From Roseovarius pelagicus (GTDB lineage Bacteria > Pseudomonadota > Alphaproteobacteria > Rhodobacterales > Rhodobacteraceae): 64,000 bases of DNA. This document shows, one piece after another, positions 36,754-44,935 of the stretch; positions within the stretch are counted from its first letter, which is position 1; each line of letters starts with the position of its first letter. The notes under the pieces were generated by a model. It was not told the origin of the DNA, did no database searches, and saw only the letters and a list, made by a program, of their open reading frames with translations. A program made the translations under genes and the position numbers. The stretch is taken from contig NZ_CP106738.1 in assembly GCF_025639885.1 (NCBI RefSeq), positions 2,232,001 to 2,296,000 on the forward strand, read 5' to 3'.

Positions 36754-38031
36754 GTGTCATGTGCGCTACCATTTTCTGACGAACCCGCATCGGACCGCCC
36801 CGCGATCCGGCATGTGCTTGTTGTCGATGACAGTCGATTACAACGCCGAATTCTGACAGCATCCCTGCGCAAATGGGGATTCGAGATTTCGGAGGCTGCA
36901 TCGGGGCGCGAGGCGCTGGGTATTTGCCAGGCGAACCCGCCTGATCTGGTCCTAAGTGACTGGATGATGCCGGGAATGACCGGTCTGGAATTCTGTCGGG
37001 AATTCCGCGCGATGACGCGCGATTCCTATGGTTATTTTATCCTTCTCACGTCGAAATCCGAAAAGGGCGAGGTTGCCTATGGACTGGATGCCGGTGCCGA
37101 TGATTTTCTGACAAAACCCGTCAATGCGGGCGAGTTGCGCGCGCGTATTGCTGCGGGCGAACGTATCCTGAGAATAGAGCGTGAGCTGGTGGAAAAAAAC
37201 CGTCTGGTCGAGTCAACGCTGCTGGAATTGCAGGGCGTTTATGACCTGCTGGACAGCGATCTGATCGAGGCCAAGAAACTGCAACAATCGCTGGTAGCCG
37301 AGCGACATCGTGATTTTGGCGCTGCCGAGGTGTCTTTGCTGCTGCGGTCCAGCGGGCATGTGGGCGGCGATCTGGTCGGCATGTTTCCGATCAACGAAAT
37401 GCGGGTTGGGCTATACGGGATCGACGTGTCGGGTCATGGCATCAGTTCTGCGCTGATGACGGCGCGTTTGGCGGGGTACTTGTCCGCCACCAACCCGTCA
37501 CAGAATATCGCCCTGCGTCGCAACGCCAAAGGAGAGTATGAGCCGCGACCGCCGAGCGAGACAGTTGCCGCCCTAAATCATCTGATCCTGAGCGAGATGG
37601 AAACGGAACATTATTTTACCCTGCTTTTGGCTGACGTTGATCTTGGTACGGGGCGGGCGAGGATGTGTCAGGCCGGGCATCCCTGCCCGGTGATCCAACG
37701 CGCTGATGGCAAGGTGGAGTTTGTCGGCGATGGCGGGTTGCCCGTAGGACTGATTGTGGGTGCAGAATATTCCTGTTTCGAGGCCCAGCTGAATGGTGGC
37801 GACCGATTGATGATCTATTCCGATGGTGTGTCCGAGTGCCATGATCCACAGGGTGCGCTGCTGGATGACGAGGGGCTGGCCCGGTTGATGGGTGAGTTAC
37901 GTCAGACGCGCGGCATGGCTATGCTGGAGTCGTTGGTATGGAAGCTGACAGGGTTCGCTGATAGCGACAGTTTTAAAGACGATGTGTCTGCCGTTCTGCT
38001 GGAAATCAAGGCGCCGCCATCGGGGAAATAG
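36754..38031 (+). CDS. Response regulator with PP2C/SpoIIE-type phosphatase domain
   Basis: 425 residues from GTG 36754, after AAGGGGTGAAAG. Residues 20-135 are a receiver: acidic pair D25-D26, phosphoacceptor D69 in LVLSDWMMPGMTG, and the lysine in FLTKPVNAGEL. A coiled-coil linker (about 140-180) leads to a SpoIIE/RsbU phosphatase domain with GGDLVGMF, YGIDVSGHGISSALMTARLA and SDGVSECHDPQG, whose aspartates bind metal. Such proteins dephosphorylate anti-sigma-factor antagonists. The same architecture is seen in RbaY of Rhodobacter capsulatus. No antagonist or anti-sigma gene lies here. Confidence 0.92.
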   Translation: MSCALPFSDEPASDRPAIRHVLVVDDSRLQRRILTASLRKWGFEISEAASGREALGICQANPPDLVLSDWMMPGMTGLEFCREFRAMTRDSYGYFILLTSKSEKGEVAYGLDAGADDFLTKPVNAGELRARIAAGERILRIERELVEKNRLVESTLLELQGVYDLLDSDLIEAKKLQQSLVAERHRDFGAAEVSLLLRSSGHVGGDLVGMFPINEMRVGLYGIDVSGHGISSALMTARLAGYLSATNPSQNIALRRNAKGEYEPRPPSETVAALNHLILSEMETEHYFTLLLADVDLGTGRARMCQAGHPCPVIQRADGKVEFVGDGGLPVGLIVGAEYSCFEAQLNGGDRLMIYSDGVSECHDPQGALLDDEGLARLMGELRQTRGMAMLESLVWKLTGFADSDSFKDDVSAVLLEIKAPPSGK

Positions 38032-38046
38032 GCTTGGACGATCACG

Positions 38047-38484
38047 CTAGAGGCAATGCTTTGTCACAAAGAGCCTATCGCCGGAATTGCCCAGTTCGGT
38101 AGCGGCATGCGCCGCACTGATCACCATCGGTGTATGATCCGGCTCGGATGGGGGGCCGATCTGCCTGACGGGACGTGCACGATAGATGGTGCAGATTTTT
38201 TCGGCCCACATATCGTATTCGGGCATATAGATGAACCGCCGGAACGCGCCCAACCGCCGCGGTGCTGAGATATGCCAGCCGGTTTCTTCGAAAACTTCGC
38301 GATGTAGCGCGCGCAGGGGCGATTCGCCGGGATCAATGCCACCGCCGGGCAGTTGCAGTTCTGGCCCCGGATCTGTCTGGAGGGTAACCAGCAGCCCGCC
38401 CCGCATTGGTAAGATCGCATAAACCCCCGGACGCAGACGATAACGGATGTTTGGATCGGGTGATGGGCCGACGCGTCTTATCAT
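38047..38484 (-). CDS. Nudix hydrolase
   Basis: 145 residues from the ATG at 38484; the longer frame overlaps hslO. The Nudix box is GGGIDPGESPLRALHREVFE, continuing ETGW, with the conserved REVFEETG core. The substrate is unknown. It is divergent from hslO with an 82-base gap and ends 15 bases from the REC-PP2C stop. Confidence 0.88.
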   Translation of the reverse strand: MIRRVGPSPDPNIRYRLRPGVYAILPMRGGLLVTLQTDPGPELQLPGGGIDPGESPLRALHREVFEETGWHISAPRRLGAFRRFIYMPEYDMWAEKICTIYRARPVRQIGPPSEPDHTPMVISAAHAATELGNSGDRLFVTKHCL

Positions 38485-38566
38485 GGTTTTCCGCCCCCCT
38501 TGGACCGTGGCTTGAACCTGCCTATATCTTCGCGATATGCCAAGCCTTGGCAAAGAAGGAAACCCC

Positions 38567-39562
38567 ATGACTTTTGCGGAAAAACTCGCCTGGGACGATA
38601 CGGTATTGCCGTTCCAACTGGATAAATCGGATATTCGAGGTCGCGTTGCGCGGCTCGACGGTGTGCTCGAGGGCATTTTACGCCAACACGATTATCCACC
38701 TCAGGTCGAGGCGCTGGTGGCAGAGATGGCGCTGTTGACGGCGCTGATCGGGCAGGCGATCGACCTGCGCTGGAAACTACAGTTGCAGGTGCAGTCCAAC
38801 GGACCGGTACGGATGATCACCACCGATTACTACGGACCGACGGCAGAAGGTGAATCTGCGCGCATCCGTGCCTACGCCAGCTATGACGCTGAGCGCCTGA
38901 CCGATGGTGCGCCCTTTGATCAAGTGGGCGAGGGGTATTTCGCGATCATGCTGGATCAGGGCAAGGGCACTGAACCCTATAAGGGGATAACACCGTTGGC
39001 GGGGGGCAGCCTGCGTGCCTGTGCCGAGGCGTATTTTGCCCAATCCGAACAGTTGCCGACGCGGTTCTCGCTCAGCTTTGGCCGCTCGACCGAGGTGGGA
39101 GGAGCCGAACATTGGCGTGCAGGTGGCGTGATGTTGCAGCATATGCCACCGGCGTCGCCGTTTGCGACGGATGGCGGCTCGGGCGAGGGGGGCCTGCTGG
39201 ATGCCAGCGACATCCTGAACAACGATGAGGGTGAAAACTGGAACCGGGCGAATATCCTGCTCGACACTGTGGAAGAGCTGGAGCTGATCGGGCCGTCAGT
39301 ACCGCCCACGGACCTGCTGGTGCGATTGTTCCACGAAGAAGGGCCGCGCGTGTTTGACGCGCAGCCGGTGCGATTCGGTTGTACCTGTTCGGAGGATCGT
39401 GTGCGCCAAAGCCTGTCGATATATTCGGCCAGCGACATCGAGAAAATGACCACGGATGAGGGGCGCGTGACAGCCGATTGCCAGTTCTGCGGTGCGCACT
39501 ACGATCTGGATCCGACGACGCTGGGGTTTGAGGCGCAGAGCGGTACGGGCGATGGCAAATGA
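38567..39562 (+). CDS. hslO: Redox-regulated chaperone Hsp33
   Basis: 331 residues from ATG 38567, with AAGAAGGA upstream. The C-terminal redox switch has the four zinc cysteines as CTC (in RFGCTCSEDRV) and CQFC (in DCQFCGAHY). MLQHMPP in the middle is family-specific. Under oxidation the zinc centre forms disulfides and activates the holdase. It overlaps the following Nudix gene by 11 bases. Confidence 0.95.
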   Translation: MTFAEKLAWDDTVLPFQLDKSDIRGRVARLDGVLEGILRQHDYPPQVEALVAEMALLTALIGQAIDLRWKLQLQVQSNGPVRMITTDYYGPTAEGESARIRAYASYDAERLTDGAPFDQVGEGYFAIMLDQGKGTEPYKGITPLAGGSLRACAEAYFAQSEQLPTRFSLSFGRSTEVGGAEHWRAGGVMLQHMPPASPFATDGGSGEGGLLDASDILNNDEGENWNRANILLDTVEELELIGPSVPPTDLLVRLFHEEGPRVFDAQPVRFGCTCSEDRVRQSLSIYSASDIEKMTTDEGRVTADCQFCGAHYDLDPTTLGFEAQSGTGDGK

Positions 39563-40154
39563 CCCGCTGGACCGGGTTCGGGCGGCACTGAAGAATCCGC
39601 CGGGGGCATCGTCAGATTTCGATCTGAATCCCGAAACTGTGCTGCCCGAGGGGCGTCGTCTGCGCCCCGCCGGGGTTCTGGTGCCGATCCTGTTGGATGC
39701 CTCCGGGCCGCGCGTGATCCTGACAAAGCGATCATCGGCGCTAAAACATCATCCAGGGCAGATCGCCTTTCCGGGGGGCAAGCAGGATCCAGGTGATGCC
39801 GATGTGATCGCTGCGGCGTTGCGTGAAGCGCATGAGGAAATCGGCCTAGATCCCGCCTCGGTCGAGGTGATGGGCACGATGTCGATGCACGAGACGGTGA
39901 CCGGTTTCTCTGTTACGCCGGTGATTGGTTATGTAACGCACCCGTTCACGCCGACCCCCGAGCTGGGCGAGGTTGATGAGGTTTTTGATGTGCCGCTGGC
40001 GTATTTGACCCAACGTTCCAATTATAGGGTCGAGGCGCGGTATTGGCGTGGCAGTTTGCGGCGTTACTACACCGTGCCTTTCGGTCCCTATTATATATGG
40101 GGCGCAACTGCCCGCATTTTGCGCGGCATTGCCGAGGTGGCGGACCAGCCATGA
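39552..40154 (+). CDS. Nudix hydrolase, CoA pyrophosphatase (NudL-like)
   Basis: 200 residues from ATG 39552. LTKRSSALKHHPGQIAFPGG at about 68-87 matches the CoA-pyrophosphatase signature that precedes the Nudix box, which follows as REAHEEIGL. NudL-type enzymes cleave CoA and its thioesters to phosphopantetheine and 3',5'-ADP. It is coupled to the next gene by ATGA and probably co-transcribed with hslO. Confidence 0.9.
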   Translation: MANDPLDRVRAALKNPPGASSDFDLNPETVLPEGRRLRPAGVLVPILLDASGPRVILTKRSSALKHHPGQIAFPGGKQDPGDADVIAAALREAHEEIGLDPASVEVMGTMSMHETVTGFSVTPVIGYVTHPFTPTPELGEVDEVFDVPLAYLTQRSNYRVEARYWRGSLRRYYTVPFGPYYIWGATARILRGIAEVADQP

Positions 40155-41308
40155 AGATCACTGGCGACTGGCTACATGCGCCGCACCTGCAATCGGTGTT
40201 CAAATTGATCGCTGCAGGCGGATTTTCTGCCTATCTGGTCGGCGGTTCCGTGCGTGACGCGGTGTTGGGCCGGTCTGTGGGTGATCTGGATCTGGCCACG
40301 GATGCGCGCCCGGATCAGGTGATCGCTTTGGCCAAGGCCGCAGATGTGCGCTGTGTGCCGACGGGGCTGGATCATGGAACTGTGACACTGGTGGTGCAGG
40401 GTGTTCCGCACGAAATTACCAGCTTTCGCCGTGATGTAGAAACAGATGGGCGGCACGCGCGGGTCGCGTTTACCGATGACATAGCCGAGGATGCACGCCG
40501 CCGCGATTTCACGATGAACGCGCTTTATGCCGGTGCCGATGGTACAGTGATCGACCCTCTGGGTGGGTTAGCGGACGCATTGGCGGGCCGGGTGCGGTTC
40601 GTAGAGGACGCCGAACGCCGGATTTGCGAGGATTATTTGCGCATCCTGCGGTTTTTCCGATTCTATGCGTGGTTCGGTGGGCAGGACGGAATCGATGCCG
40701 AAGGGCTGGCAGCCGCGGCACGGCATCAGGATGGGTTGGACGGCATCGCCCGCGAGAGGGTCGGGCAGGAAATGCGCAAATTGCTGTTGGCATCCGATCC
40801 CACGCCCGCCATCGCTGCTATGCAGAGCAGTGGTATTCTGGCCCGCATTTTGCCGGGCAGCGACAATAGCGCGCTGGGCCTGCTTGTGCATCTTGAAGGG
40901 GAATACGATGTGCCCCCCTGCGCGATGCGGCGACTTGCGACATTGGGCGGCACATCTGTGCCGGACCAACTGCGCCTGAGCAATGCCGAGGCGGCGCGAC
41001 TGGCCATGCTGCGTGATGCAGTGAGTGGCGAGGGCGGGCCGGGCGTTTTCGGTTACAGGCATGGCTATGATATGGCGCGTGATGTTTTGCTCTTGCGGGC
41101 GGCATTGCTAGAGACACCTGTGCCCGACGGGGCGCTGGCAGCGGCAAAAGAGGGAGCAGAAGCCAGCTTTCCGATCAAGGCCGCAGATTTGATGCCGACA
41201 TTCAACGGCCCCGCGCTGGGCGCCGAACTGAAAGAACTGGAAAGCCGATGGGTCGCCTCGGGCTTCACATTAAGCAAGAACGACCTGCTGAAGGACGTGC
41301 AAAGATGA
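40151..41308 (+). CDS. CCA-adding enzyme / tRNA nucleotidyltransferase-poly(A) polymerase family
   Basis: 385 residues from ATG 40151 (ATGA with the Nudix stop). The nucleotidyltransferase core is LVGGSVRDAVLGRSVGDLDL at about 27-46, where the two aspartates bind metal, followed by ITSFRRDVETDGRHA and RRDFTMNALY. This pattern is that of class II tRNA nucleotidyltransferases, which build or repair the 3' CCA end. Poly(A) polymerase is less likely in this context. Confidence 0.92.
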   Translation: MKITGDWLHAPHLQSVFKLIAAGGFSAYLVGGSVRDAVLGRSVGDLDLATDARPDQVIALAKAADVRCVPTGLDHGTVTLVVQGVPHEITSFRRDVETDGRHARVAFTDDIAEDARRRDFTMNALYAGADGTVIDPLGGLADALAGRVRFVEDAERRICEDYLRILRFFRFYAWFGGQDGIDAEGLAAAARHQDGLDGIARERVGQEMRKLLLASDPTPAIAAMQSSGILARILPGSDNSALGLLVHLEGEYDVPPCAMRRLATLGGTSVPDQLRLSNAEAARLAMLRDAVSGEGGPGVFGYRHGYDMARDVLLLRAALLETPVPDGALAAAKEGAEASFPIKAADLMPTFNGPALGAELKELESRWVASGFTLSKNDLLKDVQR

Positions 41309-42528
41309 GCCATTACATAATCCAACGCCTTGGCCATCAGGGTGACGGCATTGCCGATGGGCCGGTCTATGCGCCGCTGACATTGCCGGGCGAGGTGGTT
41401 ACGGGGGTTCTGAACGGGACGCGGCTGACCGATGTTCGGATCGAGGAGCCGTCGGATACACGGGTTAAACCACCCTGTCGCCACTTTAAGTCCTGTGGTG
41501 GTTGTCAGCTTCAACATGCGTCGGATGTATTTCTGGCAAAATGGAAAACCGAAATTGTGGGCAGTGCTTTGGCGGCCCATGACCTGAACGCCGAATTTGC
41601 GCCCATCGCCACATCTCCTGCGCATGCGCGTCGTCGTGCAACGCTGACAGCCCGGCGGACGAAAAAGGGCGCGATGGCAGGATTTCATGCCAAAGGGTCG
41701 GACGTGATCGTGGAAATCCCCGATTGCCAACTCTTGCACCCTGATCTGATGCGGGCGATCCCCGTGGCCGAGGCGCTGGCGCTGCACAGTGCCAGTCGCA
41801 AGGGTACGCTAAGCGTTGCCGCGTGTCTGTCGACCGGCGGTCTGGATCTGCATGTGACAGGTGGCAAGCCGCTGGACGGCCCTTTGCGCATCCAGTTGGC
41901 GCAACTGGCCGAGGCACATGATCTGGCACGCCTTAGCTGGGAGGATGAAACCGTGACGCAGCGACAGGCACCAGAACAGGTGTTCGGTGCGGCGCGTGTG
42001 ACGCCGCCGCCCGGCGCGTTTCTACAAGCCACCGCAGAAGGCGAGGCGGCATTGTTGGCTGACGTTATCGCCGCGACAGCAGGCGCGCAGCGCATCGTCG
42101 ATCTTTTTGCCGGATGCGGTACATTCTCTCTGCCGCTCGCGACCGGTGCGCAGGTCCATGCTGTCGAAGGCGACGCAGCCATGATCGCCGCGATCGAAGC
42201 GGGATGGCGTAAAACGTCGGGCCTGAAACAGGTGTCGAGCGAGGCGCGCGACCTTTTTCGTCGTCCGTTGTTGCCAGATGAATTGGCTCGTTTTGATGCT
42301 GCCGTGCTTGACCCGCCGCGTGCGGGTGCCGAGGCACAGGTGGCCGAACTGACCCGTGCACAGGTGCCGCGGATCGCCTATGTTTCGTGCAACCCTGTGA
42401 CATTCGCACGGGATGCGGCGACGCTGGTAGCGGCCGGGTATGGGCTGGGTCAGATCCGGGTGGTCGATCAGTTCCGCTGGTCCGCGCATATCGAACTGGT
42501 GGCAGATTTCAGGCTGAATTCCGCGTGA
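41305..42528 (+). CDS. Class I SAM-dependent RNA methyltransferase (TrmA/RlmD family)
   Basis: 407 residues from ATG 41305, ATGA-coupled to the tRNA nucleotidyltransferase gene. The iron-sulfur cysteines are seen as CRHFKSCGGC at about 59-68 with a fourth in PDCQLLHPD. The SAM motif is VDLFAGCGTFSLPLA, followed by AVLDPPRAGAEAQV and the catalytic cysteine region VSCNPVTFARD. These enzymes make 5-methyluridine in 23S rRNA or tRNA; the exact target cannot be told. There is a reduced TRAM-like N terminus. Confidence 0.92.
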   Translation: MSHYIIQRLGHQGDGIADGPVYAPLTLPGEVVTGVLNGTRLTDVRIEEPSDTRVKPPCRHFKSCGGCQLQHASDVFLAKWKTEIVGSALAAHDLNAEFAPIATSPAHARRRATLTARRTKKGAMAGFHAKGSDVIVEIPDCQLLHPDLMRAIPVAEALALHSASRKGTLSVAACLSTGGLDLHVTGGKPLDGPLRIQLAQLAEAHDLARLSWEDETVTQRQAPEQVFGAARVTPPPGAFLQATAEGEAALLADVIAATAGAQRIVDLFAGCGTFSLPLATGAQVHAVEGDAAMIAAIEAGWRKTSGLKQVSSEARDLFRRPLLPDELARFDAAVLDPPRAGAEAQVAELTRAQVPRIAYVSCNPVTFARDAATLVAAGYGLGQIRVVDQFRWSAHIELVADFRLNSA

Positions 42529-42604
42529 AAAGGTAAAAATCCCCTATCTGCGCGCCCTGCATCCAAGCTATGCTGCGGATGAGGCAAAAAACAGGTAGTA
42601 AGCC

Positions 42605-43099
42605 ATGCGAATTTTTAAATTCATCGCGATTGCGCTGATCGTGATCGGCCTGTCCGGCTGCTCTTCAAAGTTCAAGACGTATAACGGGCCCGAAGTGACC
42701 CATGTCGTTGTGAACAAAGGTGCGCGCAAGATGTATCTGTTGCACCATGAAAAGGTGCTGGAGAGCTATAAGGTGGAATTGGGTTTCGCGCCCGTGGGAC
42801 ACAAGACCCAGCGCGGCGATGGCAAGACGCCGGAAGGAACCTACGTCATTGACCGGCGCAATCCTAACAGTGACTTCCACCTGTCGATCGGTATTTCCTA
42901 CCCCAATCAGGCGGATCGCATGCAGGCCCGTGCGCGCGGGAAAAGCCCGGGTGGCGACATTTTCATCCACGGGCAGCCGAACAAGAAAACAGGCACAGGC
43001 CCGGACTGGACCGCCGGGTGCATTTCGGTGAAGAATCGCGAGATTGAATGGGTCTATGCCATGGTGCGCAACGGGACGCCGATTACGATCAATCCCTAG
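42605..43099 (+). CDS. L,D-transpeptidase (YkuD) lipoprotein
   Basis: 164 residues. A lipoprotein signal ends in LSGC with C19 the lipidated residue. The YkuD domain covers about 32-163, with the catalytic motif IFIHGQPN and, 17 residues later, WTAGCISV holding the cysteine. Such enzymes make 3-3 crosslinks in peptidoglycan or attach lipoproteins to it; the smaller YafK-like ones can act as amidases on such links. It ends in a GC-rich hairpin shared with the convergent CAP gene. Confidence 0.9.
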   Translation: MRIFKFIAIALIVIGLSGCSSKFKTYNGPEVTHVVVNKGARKMYLLHHEKVLESYKVELGFAPVGHKTQRGDGKTPEGTYVIDRRNPNSDFHLSIGISYPNQADRMQARARGKSPGGDIFIHGQPNKKTGTGPDWTAGCISVKNREIEWVYAMVRNGTPITINP

Positions 43100-43113
43100 C
43101 GTCGGATATGCAA

Positions 43114-43139
43114 GCCGCGCGATCTGAAGCTCGCGCGGC
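43114..43139. terminator. Hairpin between convergent transpeptidase and CAP genes
   Basis: GCCGCGCGA (43114-43122) pairs with TCGCGCGGC (43131-43139) around an 8-base loop; CTTTG follows on the plus strand. A perfect 9-base stem in a 98-base convergent gap suggests a terminator for one or both genes. Confidence 0.6.
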
Positions 43140-43197
43140 GCTTTGACAATATGTTCTGTGTGGTTTGGTTCTAGGTGGGCGTTTCTGGCGAACAGCC

Positions 43198-43716
43198 TTA
43201 GTTGCCCATCACCATCGTCCACCAAATTTTCCCGTTATCCTCCTGAAGCCAGGAAAAGCCCATGTTGCGGGCGTCCGGCGACAGAATCACGTTGCGGGTG
43301 TTTTGCTGGTCCATCCATGCGGCGAGTGTTTCTAGCTCAGTCTCGTAGGTTTCCGAGATATTCTCGCCAACAAGATTGCCCGCATAACCGACGCGACGCA
43401 CACGGTCGATGGGCGAAGACCCGTCAGATCCGAAATGCCACGGGCGGTTTTGTACCGACATATCCCGCGAATGGGTAGCGGCGGCCGCATTCAACTGCGC
43501 ATTCAGCTGAACCGCTGGTTGTCCGGCGGCCTCGCGCAGGGCGTTGACTGAATCGAGCATCCGAAACTGAATGCGCGACGAATCACCAGCCCGGATGCGG
43601 TAAAGTTTCGGTAGCGGTTTGCCATCAGCGCCGAGTGTCGGTTGCTGTGGCGGCGGTGCCGCGCAGGCCCCGAGTGCCAGAACAGCCGACAGAAGAAGTA
43701 CGAGAATACGCGCCAT
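43198..43716 (-). CDS. CAP/SCP-domain lipoprotein
   Basis: 172 residues from the ATG at 43716; upstream in-frame starts give an unsupported extension. The lipobox is LGAC (C about 17) after a hydrophobic signal. The CAP domain follows: LDSVNALREAAGQPAVQLNA, the histidine in AAATHSRDMSVQN, WHFGSDGSSPIDRV, GENI and WMDQQNTRNVILSPDARNMG. CAP proteins in bacteria occur in the envelope with diverse roles; some bind peptidoglycan or lipids. It sits between two L,D-transpeptidase genes. Confidence 0.88.
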   Translation of the reverse strand: MARILVLLLSAVLALGACAAPPPQQPTLGADGKPLPKLYRIRAGDSSRIQFRMLDSVNALREAAGQPAVQLNAQLNAAAATHSRDMSVQNRPWHFGSDGSSPIDRVRRVGYAGNLVGENISETYETELETLAAWMDQQNTRNVILSPDARNMGFSWLQEDNGKIWWTMVMGN

Positions 43717-43888
43717 ATGGTGGATCCACCCCGTTGGATTGTTTCGAGAAGCTCTACAATGCCCGTCGTTGCGTTTCAAACCCACATGGTCGGAACTTTG
43801 CCGACACATGATGGTTTGAATTGCGACTGCGACATTCGCGCCATATATTCCGGCCAAGAGTTAGATCCGTGACCTCTGGGAGGCAAGT

Positions 43889-44491
43889 ATGCCGATGAAA
43901 TTCTCCAACAAATTGAATAGGCGCAATTTTCTGGCAGGTACTGCCGCCATGATCGGTGCACCGGCATTGGCCCAGAGCGTAGACGGCGCAGGCACGGTCG
44001 AGATCGAACGTGACGTGACAGAAACCGTGCGGCGCAATATTTCGAGTTTCCGTGCACTGGACTGGCAACCATACTTCTCGAGTCTGAACAAAGGGGCGAT
44101 TCTGGTCGATGTCGATAGCCGGGCACTGCACTATTGGGGTGAAGACGGTAGTACCTACAAGTTGTACCCATCCTCAGTGCCGCTGTCAGAAGACCTGACC
44201 CGCCGCGGGCGGACCCAAGTGGTGCGCAAGGTCGAAGGCCCCGAATGGCGCCCAACGCCTAATATGCTAAAGCGCAATCCCGACTGGCCAAAGTTTGTCC
44301 CTGCTGGCCCGGATAACCCGTTGGGGACCCATGCGCTTTACCTTAGCTGGACGTACTATCGCATCCACGGCACCCACGATACGCGCAAGATCGGGCGGCG
44401 GTCATCGAACGGGTGTATCGGACTTTATAACCAACACATCGCCGAACTCTTTGGAATGGCCAAAGTTGGGACTCAGGTGTTGCTTATTTGA
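43889..44491 (+). CDS. L,D-transpeptidase (YkuD) with Tat signal
   Basis: 200 residues. The N terminus has NRRNFLAGTAAMIGAPALA, a twin-arginine signal. The YkuD domain is at about 65-200: VDVDSRALHYWGEDG at its start and the active site YYRIHGTHDTRKIG, then RRSSNGCIGLYNQH with the catalytic cysteine. It is the ErfK/YbiS type that crosslinks peptidoglycan in the periplasm. It is divergent from the CAP gene (172-base gap). Confidence 0.92.
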   Translation: MPMKFSNKLNRRNFLAGTAAMIGAPALAQSVDGAGTVEIERDVTETVRRNISSFRALDWQPYFSSLNKGAILVDVDSRALHYWGEDGSTYKLYPSSVPLSEDLTRRGRTQVVRKVEGPEWRPTPNMLKRNPDWPKFVPAGPDNPLGTHALYLSWTYYRIHGTHDTRKIGRRSSNGCIGLYNQHIAELFGMAKVGTQVLLI

Positions 44492-44594
44492 CGAAAACGA
44501 GGCGATTTGTAGTGTGAGCGCCGCAAGTTGGGTTTGCATTCACCCAAGATTGCTGATTAGAAAAATACTACGAGGTTAAGTCTTGGGTGCTTGT

Positions 44595-44611
44595 CGTCGC
44601 AAAATGCGACG
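44595..44611 (+). other. Short leader hairpin upstream of the 62-residue gene
   Basis: CGTCGC (44595-44600) and GCGACG (44606-44611) form a 6-base stem with loop AAAAT, 24 bases before the ATG at 44636. It may stabilise the leader or shape ribosome access. Confidence 0.3.
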
Positions 44612-44635
44612 TCGAGCCAATATCTGGAGGATACT

Positions 44636-44824
44636 ATGAAAAAACTCGTTCTCGCTGCTGCTCTGTCCGCTGCTGCTTCGACCGGTTTCGCCGGCAACTA
44701 CGAAGAGCCCGTTATGGAAGCGCCAGTCATCGTTGAAGAAACACAAGCAAGCTCTTCGGCTGCGGGCATCTGGGTTCCCCTGATCCTGCTGGCGATTGTT
44801 GCTGCTGTTGTTGCAGCTGACTAA
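44636..44824 (+). CDS. 62-residue exported/membrane protein of unknown function
   Basis: Starts at ATG 44636 after TCTGGAGGATACT, a strong ribosome binding site. Residues 1-19 are a signal peptide (MKKLVLAAALSAAASTGFAG), 20-38 an acidic, proline-containing segment, and 43-61 a membrane helix (GIWVPLILLAIVAAVVAAD) reaching the C terminus. I recall similar small proteins next to ferrochelatase in roseobacters, with no known role. A perfect terminator follows. The strong signals for such a short gene suggest high expression. Confidence 0.7.
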   Translation: MKKLVLAAALSAAASTGFAGNYEEPVMEAPVIVEETQASSSAAGIWVPLILLAIVAAVVAAD

Positions 44825-44845
44825 GTCAGTCTACGATACTACAAG

Positions 44846-44877
44846 GAAAAAGGCGGTGGGTTTCCACCGCCTTTTTC
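44846..44877. terminator. Strong bidirectional intrinsic terminator
   Basis: GAAAAAGGCGGTGG (44846-44859) is perfectly complementary to CCACCGCCTTTTTC (44864-44877) with loop GTTT. The stem ends in T runs on both strands, so it can stop the 62-residue gene from the left and hemH from the right. Confidence 0.93.
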
Positions 44878-44935
44878 TGTATTAAAGCAAGTGCTTACCT
44901 GATCTGGCGCGCATCCGTGGTCTGCGCCGTACTGG

